Notes under the pieces: generated by a model
The model's database searches: none
What the model was told of the DNA's origin: nothing
The model's input: only the letters and a program-made list of their open reading frames with translations
DNA from: Clostridiales bacterium
GTDB taxonomy: Bacteria; Bacillota; Clostridia; Peptostreptococcales; Anaerovoracaceae
Direction: 5' to 3'
DNA length: 6,542 bases
NCBI GenBank assembly: GCA_012511395.1
Contig: JAAZGD010000071.1
Location: forward strand, 1-6,542
Position numbers and translations under genes: made by a program
Shown: positions 1 to 5,994 of the stretch, in pieces
Numbering within the stretch: the first letter of the stretch is position 1
Layout of the letters: each line of letters opens with the position of its first letter

Positions 1-1602
1 CTTAACCTCCTCCCACAAGGCCTCTACCACATCCTTCCATGTAACTGTATCAGGCAATAAATTGCGGGCCATCCTGTTTGCCTGAGTAGTGTAAAAGCTG
101 TTTTCTTTAAAGAAGGTTGAAACGTGAGAGGATGCAATGATCTCTCCCGAAAACATAAGTGCACATTTTTCGCCAAACTCAGCGGTGAATTCCACATCGT
201 GACTTACCATTATTACTGTAATTCCTTTATCTGTCAGGGTATTAATTATTGAGGCAAGAATCTTTTTAACCTGGTAGTCCATCCCCTTGGTAGGCTCATC
301 CAACAGTAAAATATCAGGCTCTGTGAGAAGGACTTTGCAAAGAGCTGCTCTTTGCTGTTCCCCCTGGGAAAGGTCGTAAGGATGAGAACCAAGAAGCTTT
401 TCAATTTGCAAAAGCCTTGAAAGCTCTAAAACCTTTTCTTCTGCCCCTATTTCCATAAGATCTTCCTTCAAGGTTTCCTCAAGGAAAAGTGTTTCTGGGT
501 TTTGAGGCAACATCCCCACTTTACCTTTAATCCCCGCTTCTCCTCTGTAATGTTTGTTAACCCCTGATATTAAAGTGAGAAGTGTAGTTTTCCCTGTGCC
601 GTTTCCTCCCATGATCGTAAGAAACTCACCTCTTCCCGCCTTAAGGGACAAGTTCTTTATTACATCTATAGAGTCTTTCTCGTATTTAAACCATATATTT
701 TTTAAATTTATTACCTTTTCATTTTCATCCTTTTCAGTTGTGACATCCTTGGAGATTTTATTCAATGGCCTGTCCTCCGCCATTTTATTAAGCCATTTTC
801 TTCCCTCAAGGACAGTAAGAGGCATTGAGTATTGGTTTTTTACAAAGCCGTGAATTTTTGAAGGTGTGGGCATGGACATAAACAGCTGATGATTGTTATC
901 ATAAAGATATGTAACAGTATCTTTTGGCGTGCCTTCATAAATCAATTCACCTCCGTCTAAAACCAGAACCTTGTCTGCCAAGGGCAGAGCTTCTTCAAGT
1001 CGCTGCTCCGATAAAATTATGGTTTTTCCAAGGTCCTTGTTCAACCTTGTTAAAAGGAAAAGAAATTCAGAGGCTAAAACAGGGTCCATCTGAGCTGTAG
1101 GCTCATCGAGTATAAGCACATCAGGGTCCATCATCATAACAGACGCTAAATTTATAATCTGCTTCTGTCCCCCCGAAAGATGATTAATATTATTGTTAAG
1201 CAGGTCTTCAATGCCAAAGAAGGCTGCTATCTCGCTTACCCTTCTCTTCATTAAAAGGTTGTCAAACCTGAGGCTTTCCATGCCAAAGACCAGCTCCTGA
1301 ACTACTTTCTCCGAAACTATCTGATTTTCAGGATTCTGAAATACGAAGCCCAGTTCTCCGGCTTGCTCATTGAAACTGATTTCATCAACAGGAGTGTTTT
1401 TATAAAGAACTCTGCCCTCCTTTTCACCCACAGGCGAAATTACAGGTTTTAAGTGCTTTAATAAAGTAGTTTTCCCGCTGCCTGAAGCTCCCACTATTAG
1501 AACCATCTGGCCTTCATCTACAGTAAAGGACACATCCTTTAACCCATAATAAATGCTGTTGGGAAATGAAAATGTTAACTTCTCTGATTTGAATATTTCC
1601 AT
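1..1602 (-). CDS. ECF transporter double-domain ATPase (EcfA-EcfA' fusion, YkoD/CbiO-like), 3' end cut by window edge
   Basis: The frame is open for 534 codons from an ATG at 1602 to the left edge, with no stop reached. It encodes two ABC ATPase domains in tandem, which would energise uptake through the adjacent T protein at the inner face of the membrane. Domain 1 has Walker A GASGSGKTT (38-46), Q-loop Q89, signature LSGGQ (142-146) and Walker B VLILDEP (162-168). Its switch position reads SEQRLEE, so Gln200 stands where the H-loop His is expected. After a linker (about 220-295), domain 2 has Walker A GGNGTGKTT (332-340), Q367, signature LSQGE (411-415), Walker B ILLLDEP (431-437) and a normal switch SHD (His468). 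Fused ECF ATPases are usually a little over 500 residues, so only a short tail should be missing. The gene overlaps the end of the EcfT gene by 28 bp. A GAGAGGA ribosome binding site lies six bases before the ATG, which suggests translational coupling. The substrate cannot be read from the ATPase. B12 riboswitch control points to cobalamin or cobalt. Confidence 0.93.
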   Translation of the reverse strand, partial: MEIFKSEKLTFSFPNSIYYGLKDVSFTVDEGQMVLIVGASGSGKTTLLKHLKPVISPVGEKEGRVLYKNTPVDEISFNEQAGELGFVFQNPENQIVSEKVVQELVFGMESLRFDNLLMKRRVSEIAAFFGIEDLLNNNINHLSGGQKQIINLASVMMMDPDVLILDEPTAQMDPVLASEFLFLLTRLNKDLGKTIILSEQRLEEALPLADKVLVLDGGELIYEGTPKDTVTYLYDNNHQLFMSMPTPSKIHGFVKNQYSMPLTVLEGRKWLNKMAEDRPLNKISKDVTTEKDENEKVINLKNIWFKYEKDSIDVIKNLSLKAGRGEFLTIMGGNGTGKTTLLTLISGVNKHYRGEAGIKGKVGMLPQNPETLFLEETLKEDLMEIGAEEKVLELSRLLQIEKLLGSHPYDLSQGEQQRAALCKVLLTEPDILLLDEPTKGMDYQVKKILASIINTLTDKGITVIMVSHDVEFTAEFGEKCALMFSGEIIASSHVSTFFKENSFYTTQANRMARNLLPDTVTWKDVVEALWEEVK

Positions 1603-2453
1603 TGGTAATCCTCTCTTAGCCTGACCATCAAAGGCGTTATGCATAAAAGCAAGTATAAGGTGTAAAGGACAAGATGCTTTCCCCCTAAAGAGATCTCTGA
1701 CATAACAGGGTAGTACTGAAAACCGACAATCCCAAAAACGCTGCCTAAAACCAGAAAGACGCTTGCCCCTGTGAGGAAAACAAGTATTATGAGATTTCTT
1801 CTGTCAAAGATGTAAATTGAATAATTGGATCTTGTACCTGTACCGTACCCTCTGCTTCTCATACTGTCTGCAGTATCAATACCGTTTTCCAGAGCCCATG
1901 TAACCATAATCTTAAGTATCACTGAAAGAGTTTTAAGGCTTTTCCCGTCTCTTCCCAGCATAACTTGAGCTTCCCGTATTTTTATAAACTGATCTTTAAA
2001 CCTGGGCCCGAAGCTTAAAGCCATGGATAAAACCAAGGAGAGAGCCGGAATCCTTTTGCCAAAAAGATATATGAACTTATCAGTTGTAATCACCTGGTTA
2101 TAGATCATAAACCAGAAAAGAACAGTGATTATCATCACACCTGCCGATACTCCATATATGAGTGACTCCAGGGTTACAGGATTTCCCGAAGGAAGGTAGG
2201 CTATGACGGTAACTCCTCTATGATTAAATAACGGGTTTAATACTATTGCCAAAATGAAAAGGGGCAGGATAAAGACTAAAGCAGAGCTTAAGGCTTTTTT
2301 CCCTTTATATATTAAGAAACACAGTATGGATGAAAAAAGTCCAATACCTTGAAACACAGGGTTTAGCAAAAGCAACGCAAAAAGAATCACAGCCACAAAG
2401 TATGTGAAGGTTACTGCAGGATGAAGTTTTGAAAAGCCGTCTCTTATTTCCAT
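1575..2453 (-). CDS. ECF transporter transmembrane (T) component, EcfT/CbiQ family
   Basis: This 292-residue hydrophobic protein should be the T component, which couples ATP hydrolysis to the substrate-binding S component in the cytoplasmic membrane. Likely membrane segments are near residues 13-30, 34-50, 56-73, 98-118, 129-147, 221-243 and 259-277. Between the fifth and sixth lies the cytoplasmic coupling region. Its second motif is clear (SMRSRGYG, 197-204). The first (EAQVMLGRDG, 161-170) fits the AQ..RG.D pattern except that the Arg position is Leu166. The gene is first after the cobalamin riboswitch and its 3' end overlaps the double ATPase gene, so the two form one transcription unit. 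The ATG at 2453 follows AAAAGGGAAA, a ribosome binding site with short spacing. No other good start was seen before the upstream in-frame stop near 2505. The family call is firm from the motif and the neighbour. Cobalt, cobalamin or a cobalamin precursor as substrate is inferred only from the riboswitch. Confidence 0.9.
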   Translation of the reverse strand: MEIRDGFSKLHPAVTFTYFVAVILFALLLLNPVFQGIGLFSSILCFLIYKGKKALSSALVFILPLFILAIVLNPLFNHRGVTVIAYLPSGNPVTLESLIYGVSAGVMIITVLFWFMIYNQVITTDKFIYLFGKRIPALSLVLSMALSFGPRFKDQFIKIREAQVMLGRDGKSLKTLSVILKIMVTWALENGIDTADSMRSRGYGTGTRSNYSIYIFDRRNLIILVFLTGASVFLVLGSVFGIVGFQYYPVMSEISLGGKHLVLYTLYLLLCITPLMVRLREDYQWKYSNQRS

Positions 2454-2466
2454 TTTCCCTTTTAGT

Positions 2467-2502
2467 AAAACAGCTGCAGCAACACATAAGTGATGCCACA
2501 GC
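2467..2502 (-). terminator. Terminator-like hairpin in the riboswitch expression platform
   Basis: On the minus strand, arm 2502-2490 (GCTGTGGCATCAC) pairs with arm 2485-2473 (GTGTTGCTGCAGC) around a four-base loop. This gives a 13-position stem with one T-T mismatch and two G-T pairs. TGTTTT follows directly, so it resembles a Rho-independent terminator with a short T run. It sits between the B12 aptamer and the EcfT ribosome binding site, where a cobalamin riboswitch usually carries its off-state terminator. I could not identify a convincing antiterminator by eye. Control at translation is a possible alternative. Confidence 0.6.
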
Positions 2503-2553
2503 CGTTATTTTTGTGACTGAAATAGTTCTGTAAACTCGCAGAAATCTATAAGC

Positions 2554-2715
2554 TTTAAGCAGATATTCTGACTTCGCATCCTTTCTTATTATCCAAGAAC
2601 CCTGTTTCTCGCCTTCCCAATTTCTCAGTGGCTGACTTAATGTCTTTGTGAAACAGGATATGAGATGCTTACAGCGGCGGTACCGTTCAGGTCTTTCACC
2701 TGATTCCCTGCTAAA
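2554..2715 (-). promoter_or_regulatory. Cobalamin (AdoCbl-type) riboswitch aptamer
   Basis: Read on the minus strand, the segment carries the ordered landmarks of the cobalamin aptamer. They are GGGAATCAGGTGAAA followed by ACCTGA (the P3 hairpin), CCGCCGCTGTAA (the conserved C-rich/CTGTAA element), GCCACTG then GGGAAGGC, and the B12-box equivalent GCGAAGTCAGAATATCTGC near 2575-2557. Long-range pairings support the fold. TTTAGCAG (2715-2708) pairs with CTGCTTAAA (2562-2554) with one bulge as P1; CCTGTTTC pairs with GAAACAGG; GCATC pairs with GATGC. A small TTCTG/CAGAA hairpin at 2526-2543 just downstream could be P13. With cobalamin bound, such switches normally lower expression of the downstream genes, here the ECF transporter. 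The first P1 base lies two bases after the CCA end of the tRNA gene. I am confident of the family; the subclass and exact ends are less certain. Confidence 0.9.
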
Positions 2716-2717
2716 TA

Positions 2718-2793
2718 TGGTGGGCGATATTGGACTTGAACCAACGACTTCCACCTTGTCGAGATGGCACTCTACCTTCTGAGTTAATCGCCC
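2718..2793 (-). tRNA. tRNA-Val (anticodon GAC), CCA encoded, with C33
   Basis: The 76 bases fold into a complete cloverleaf. The acceptor stem is GGGCGAT/ATCGCCC, with discriminator A and encoded CCA. The D stem is ACTC/GAGT with an eight-base loop containing GG. The anticodon stem is CCATC/GGTGG with one T-G pair. The variable loop has five bases. The T stem is GTTGG/CCAAT with loop TTCAAGT. The anticodon loop TCGACAA places GAC at 34-36 (plus-strand 2758-2760), which reads GTC/GTT valine codons. Base 33 is C (plus-strand G at 2761), although T33 is almost universal in bacterial elongator tRNAs. The gene lies 36 bp after the amidohydrolase stop codon and two bases before the riboswitch. The amino acid identity rests on the anticodon. 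The tRNA may be functional, weakened, or carry a sequencing error at position 33. Confidence 0.9.
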
Positions 2794-2805
2794 CTTGTTG
2801 TAAAA

Positions 2806-2833
2806 GTATTACATAAAGCCTCTTAAAAATCAA
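2806..2833 (-). promoter_or_regulatory. Candidate promoter for the tRNA (and possibly the riboswitch/ECF genes)
   Basis: On the minus strand TTGATT (2833-2828) and TAATAC (2811-2806) are separated by 16 bases. They would start transcription about six bases before the mature tRNA 5' end. The -35 element would overlap the TGA stop codon of the amidohydrolase gene. The match is moderate and was found by eye. It is the only promoter-like pair in the short gap before the tRNA. If real, it probably also feeds the downstream riboswitch and transporter genes. Confidence 0.35.
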
Positions 2834-4068
2834 TCGGCTAAAGAAAGCAGCGTTTCCATCAGAAGATTGGCCCCTTTTATAATATCTTCTTTCTTTGTCT
2901 CCTCTGTGCTCACATGACTTCTGCCGTCGATGCTGGGCACGAATATCATTGCGGAAGGGATATAAGATGACATGCTGCCTGTATCGTGAACTGCCCCTGA
3001 ATTCATCAACAGATAAGGCTCTTTCTGTTTTTTAGCCGTTTCCTCTAAAGCAGTCACAATAGATTTATCCATCCTATAGGGCTTTGAAAAGGCAACCTTT
3101 TCAATATCTATTTCCACATTTTCCCTCTCTGCCAGAAGCCTATATTCAGAAAGAATCATTTCCGATAGGCTGTTTATTCTTTCAGCCTCAGGACCTCTGA
3201 CCTCAAGTGTAAATTTTACCCTTCCGGGAATCACATTTGACATATTAGGGCTTACTTCAAGATGACCTACTGTGGCAACCTCGCTGCCCTTTCCGTCCCT
3301 TTCAATAATCTCTTTCGTTTTCAAAACGCACTCTGAAGAAAAAACCAGCGCATCCTTCCTGCCTGTCATGGGGCTTGCTCCTGCGTGGTTTGAAAGTCCT
3401 GTTACAGTAATCTCATGAACCTTCATACCGTTAATATTCTCTACTATGCCTAGGCTAATGCCTTTCCTATCAAGAACAGGACCCTGTTCTATATGAAGCT
3501 CTATCATAGCTTTAATATTATTAAAATCAGGCTTTAACTCTTCACTGTTAAATTCAGGGTAATTGTTTTCTTTAAGAATCCTTCTCAACGTAGCTCCGTC
3601 TTTATTTTTTAATATGTCCAGATCCTCTTCCCCGTATTCCCCTGTAAGAAATTTGCTCCCTGTTATGGTTGCATTAAAGTTTGAGCCTTCCTCCTCCACG
3701 AAAACAACAAGCCATATGGTTTTTTTAAAGTTTAAATCCTTTTCCCTTACCCTTCTTAAAACTTCAAGCCCACATATGACACCCAGGCTCCCGTCAAGAT
3801 ATCCGCCTTCTCTGACTGAATCTATATGAGAGCCTGTCATAATTACTTCCTTTTTGCTGTTCTCAGGCAGCTTGATGAACATGTTGCCTATTTTATCCGT
3901 CTCTGCCTTTAAACCGAAGGCTTTTGCTTCCTTTAAAAGATAAGCTCTTGCCTTTTTATCCGATTCACTGTACGAAAATCTCGTAACACCTTTTCCTTGA
4001 GTGTCGGTGATTTTCTTAAGCTCCTCTAAATCGCGAAAGATTCTATTTTCATTAACAAGCTTTCTCAT
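2830..4068 (-). CDS. Zn-dependent N-carbamoyl-amino-acid / ureidopropionate / allantoate amidohydrolase (M20 family)
   Basis: The 412-residue protein belongs to the hydantoinase/carbamoylase family of cytosolic di-metal amidases, which release CO2 and ammonia from N-carbamoyl amino acids or allantoate. Family landmarks appear in order. GSHIDSV (79-85, metal ligand His81) is followed by YLDGSLGV with Asp92. Then come EEEGSNF (125-131), LHIEQGPVLD (191-200, His192) and GLSNHAGASPM (224-234, His228). The C-terminal part has SGAVHDTG (His361) and FVPSIDGRSH (His385). The length is normal for the family. The gene starts three bases after the stop codon of the dihydropyrimidinase gene and has only a weak ribosome binding site, so it is probably translated by coupling. 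Next to a dihydropyrimidinase, the likeliest substrate is N-carbamoyl-beta-alanine or an N-carbamoyl amino acid. Sequence alone cannot separate HyuC/AmaB-, AllC- and PydC-like roles, so no symbol is given. Confidence 0.92.
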   Translation of the reverse strand: MRKLVNENRIFRDLEELKKITDTQGKGVTRFSYSESDKKARAYLLKEAKAFGLKAETDKIGNMFIKLPENSKKEVIMTGSHIDSVREGGYLDGSLGVICGLEVLRRVREKDLNFKKTIWLVVFVEEEGSNFNATITGSKFLTGEYGEEDLDILKNKDGATLRRILKENNYPEFNSEELKPDFNNIKAMIELHIEQGPVLDRKGISLGIVENINGMKVHEITVTGLSNHAGASPMTGRKDALVFSSECVLKTKEIIERDGKGSEVATVGHLEVSPNMSNVIPGRVKFTLEVRGPEAERINSLSEMILSEYRLLAERENVEIDIEKVAFSKPYRMDKSIVTALEETAKKQKEPYLLMNSGAVHDTGSMSSYIPSAMIFVPSIDGRSHVSTEETKKEDIIKGANLLMETLLSLAD

Positions 4069-4070
4069 AA

Positions 4071-5471
4071 CTATTGCTCTTGGTAGCAGGAGCCGAAGGG
4101 TTTACCCGGAACAAATCTGCCTTCTCCCTTTTTACCTATATACTCACCCTTGTCCACCACCTTGTTTCCTCTTAAGAATACAGTTTCAGCTCTTCCCTTT
4201 TGCCTAAAGCCTTCGTAAGGCGTGTAATCCACCTGCTCAAGGTTTCTGTCCACGCTTATAACTCCTTCAAAATCAGGGTCGAAGATTACAATATCTGCAT
4301 CAAAGCCCACTTGAAGCCGGCCCTTGTTGCTAAGGCCGTTAATCTTAGCGGGGGTTGTGGCAAAAAGATCCACAAGTCTGCTTCTTGTAAGCTTTCCTTC
4401 CAATACTCCGTAAGTCCAAAGGACATTCAACCTGTTCTGCAATCCCGGGGCTCCGTTTGGAATATCGGCAAAAGATTTCCCTTCACCTCTTCCCATATGC
4501 TTTTGTTCTTTAAAATCAAACCCGCAATGGTCGGAGCTTATTGCGTTAAGCCACTTCTTCTCCACCGCTTCCCACAAAGCTTCTCTATGCTCTTTAGTTC
4601 TCAGTGCAGGAGAGCAGACATACTTTGCACCTTCAAAATCTGGCTTTGCCAAATCCTCTTTGTCCAGAACCAAATAGTGGGTACATGTTTCTCCATAAAT
4701 TCTTTGCCCACAATTAAAGGCTTCTTTAATTTCCTCCAATGCCTCTTTGCAGGAAACGTGAACCACATATAAAGGTGCATCTGCCAGCTCAGCCAAATAT
4801 ATGGCTCTTCTTGTGGCTTCCGCTTCCACCACAGGCGGTCTTGACACAGCGTGGTAATAAGGTTCTGTCTTCCCCTCTTTAACCAGGTCTTTAATAAGCA
4901 CATCGATCATATCTGCGTTTTCAGCATGAACCATTATGGTGATACCTGCATCCTTTCCCTTAAGAAGCGCCTTTAAAATGGCATCATCATCTGCATGGAA
5001 AAACATGCCTTTGTATGCCATAAACAGCTTCATGGTAGGGTAGCCTGCTTCTGCAAGCTTTGGAATCTCCATAATCACCTCATCCCTGGGGTCTGTCATA
5101 ACACTGTGAAAGCAATAGTCTGTCATGGCAATACCGTCCACATCAGTTTTCCTGTAGGAGTCAATGCTTTCAATAAGGCCTTTTCCGGGCTCCTGATTTA
5201 CAAATTCAATTAAGGTTGTGGTTCCTCCCACAAGAGCGGCGTTTGAAGTTTCAAAGCCCCGTACCTTGCTTCCTTTATATGTAAAAGAGAAATGAACGTG
5301 CTGATCAACGCCTCCGGGAAGAATGAACTTGCCTTTGGCATCGATTACCTCATCTGCCTTTACATCAAGGTTTTCGCCGATTGCTTTTATGGTTTCGCCC
5401 TCCACATAAACATCTGCCTTCACCTCGTCTTCAGAGGTTACTACTGTGCCGTTTTTAATTAACAGTGACAT
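4071..5471 (-). CDS. hydA: Dihydropyrimidinase / D-hydantoinase
   Basis: This 466-residue cyclic amidohydrolase should open dihydrouracil, dihydrothymine or 5-substituted hydantoins to N-carbamoyl (ureido) acids in the cytosol. The catalytic set is complete: HxH metal ligands His58/His60 (DQHVH), the carboxylated bridging Lys148 (TMKLFMAYKG) with substrate Tyr153 just after it, His182 (VHAENAD), His238 (VVHVSCKE) and Asp314 (SSDHCGFD). The product-side loop IPNGAPGLQNR (337-347) is also typical. Length and start are normal for the family. The ATG at 5471 follows a strong AAAGGAGG, six to seven bases away, which overlaps the TAA stop codon of the upstream DUF3830 gene. The carbamoyl hydrolase follows after two bases, so the two enzymes form a consecutive pathway. 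D-hydantoinase and dihydropyrimidinase cannot be told apart by motif. A role in reductive pyrimidine breakdown is my preferred inference. Confidence 0.94.
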   Translation of the reverse strand: MSLLIKNGTVVTSEDEVKADVYVEGETIKAIGENLDVKADEVIDAKGKFILPGGVDQHVHFSFTYKGSKVRGFETSNAALVGGTTTLIEFVNQEPGKGLIESIDSYRKTDVDGIAMTDYCFHSVMTDPRDEVIMEIPKLAEAGYPTMKLFMAYKGMFFHADDDAILKALLKGKDAGITIMVHAENADMIDVLIKDLVKEGKTEPYYHAVSRPPVVEAEATRRAIYLAELADAPLYVVHVSCKEALEEIKEAFNCGQRIYGETCTHYLVLDKEDLAKPDFEGAKYVCSPALRTKEHREALWEAVEKKWLNAISSDHCGFDFKEQKHMGRGEGKSFADIPNGAPGLQNRLNVLWTYGVLEGKLTRSRLVDLFATTPAKINGLSNKGRLQVGFDADIVIFDPDFEGVISVDRNLEQVDYTPYEGFRQKGRAETVFLRGNKVVDKGEYIGKKGEGRFVPGKPFGSCYQEQ

Positions 5472-5483
5472 TTCCTTCCTCCT

Positions 5484-5897
5484 TTATAAATAATCGATTT
5501 CTATGGTCTGTGCGCCTTCCCACAAAACCTTTTCTCCTATTTCAGAAAGCATTTCCTTTCCTTTCGTTATAGTAAGAAAATGATTTCCCGACAGCTGTCC
5601 TGAACAGCTTGAAAAATTACAGTATCCATAAGCCAGTATGATTTCCATTTCGCTTACGCCTCCAATATATAAAAGCATGTCTCCTTTTTGAGGATAGCTG
5701 GTATTATTTTCATAAGAAAGGCCCAGCCTTTCATCTCCAAAAGGAATCCATACGCCTTGACCGCTCCACCTTACGTGGATCACCTTGCTCTTTAGTGGCA
5801 AAAGCTTTTTAAATGCCTGGCAGGTTTTTGGCGCAAGCTCCGCAAGAAGCTCTGCCTCCATTTCATAATCTGCAATTTTCACTTTTATTTTAGTCAT
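5484..5897 (-). CDS. DUF3830 family protein (cyclophilin-like fold), unknown function
   Basis: The 137-residue soluble protein matches, as I recall the family, the DUF3830 pattern. It has an N-terminal strand and helix with LAPKTCQAFKKLLPL (21-35), then HVRWSGQGVWIPFGD (41-55), ENNTSYPQKGDMLLY (63-77), GGVSEMEI (79-86), and a C-terminal stretch with GQLSGNHFLTI (100-110). These features correspond to a small cyclophilin-like barrel. There is no signal peptide or membrane segment. It is the first gene of the operon. Its ATG at 5897 has AAGGAG seven bases upstream, and its stop codon overlaps the ribosome binding site of the dihydropyrimidinase gene. Such proteins occur beside hydantoinase/amidase genes, which suggests an accessory role in ureide metabolism. 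No biochemical function is known to me. It could bind substrate or assist an enzyme, but nothing in the sequence decides this. Confidence 0.85.
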   Translation of the reverse strand: MTKIKVKIADYEMEAELLAELAPKTCQAFKKLLPLKSKVIHVRWSGQGVWIPFGDERLGLSYENNTSYPQKGDMLLYIGGVSEMEIILAYGYCNFSSCSGQLSGNHFLTITKGKEMLSEIGEKVLWEGAQTIEIDYL

Positions 5898-5925
5898 GAT
5901 TCTTCTCCTTCATATTAACCCGGCT

Positions 5926-5937
5926 GGTTGACCAACC
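5926..5937. promoter_or_regulatory. Small inverted repeat, candidate operator
   Basis: GGTTG and CAACC flank a two-base spacer, and an overlapping TGGT/ACCA pair is centred two bases to the left. The repeat lies in the divergent intergenic region, about where transcription from the proposed minus-strand promoter would start. That is a typical repressor position. The TGGT..ACCA core recalls operators of FadR-type GntR regulators, but the spacing is one base shorter than usual. No regulator gene is in the window. The repeat is short enough to be chance. Confidence 0.3.
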
Positions 5938-5943
5938 TCTTTA

Positions 5944-5972
5944 AGAATAGGGACAAGACCTTCTCTTTTCAA
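5944..5972 (-). promoter_or_regulatory. Candidate promoter of the DUF3830-hydA-amidohydrolase operon
   Basis: On the minus strand TTGAAA (5972-5967) and TATTCT (5949-5944) are separated by 17 bases. This gives a predicted start near 5937 and a leader of about 40 bases before the DUF3830 ATG. A second -10-like TATAAT occurs further upstream (5995-5990) with TTGTAT at 6016-6011, but its 15-base spacing is poor. Both are read by eye only. Confidence 0.4.
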
Positions 5973-5994
5973 CCCCTCACTTTTAGGCTATTAT
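5966..5994 (+). promoter_or_regulatory. Candidate promoter of the acyl-CoA dehydrogenase gene
   Basis: TTTTCA (5966-5971) and TATTAT (5989-5994) are 17 bases apart, with an AT-rich stretch following. Transcription would start around 6001, leaving a leader of about 33 bases. The -35 element overlaps that of the proposed minus-strand promoter almost exactly, so the two would compete or be controlled together. Other TATAA-like stretches at 5990-6012 make the exact -10 uncertain. Confidence 0.4.

Noticed and set aside
554..853. Plus-strand open frame of 99 codons
   Set aside because: It is antisense to the linker and second domain of the ECF ATPase, which has clear motifs in its own frame. The product has no recognisable features.
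2458..2715. T-box leader instead of a cobalamin riboswitch, prompted by the adjacent tRNA
   Set aside because: No T-box core sequence was seen, while the ordered cobalamin aptamer elements and matching long-range pairings are present.
2305..2754. Minus-strand open frame of 149 codons spanning the start of the EcfT gene, riboswitch and tRNA
   Set aside because: It runs through the tRNA and the structured aptamer, its product resembles no family I recognise, and the RNA features explain the region fully.
2718..2793. tRNA gene as an integration (attachment) site of a mobile element
   Set aside because: No integrase gene and no repeated copy of the tRNA 3' end were seen in the window, and the neighbours are ordinary metabolic and transport genes.
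3563..4207. Two plus-strand open frames (3563-3829 and 4001-4207)
   Set aside because: Both are antisense to the amidohydrolase and dihydropyrimidinase genes, lack recognisable motifs and are best explained as shadows of real genes.
4200..5213. Open frames at 4200-4772 (+), 4601-4903 (-) and 4995-5213 (+)
   Set aside because: All lie inside the dihydropyrimidinase gene, whose catalytic residues are intact across the whole stretch. Their products are low-information shadows.
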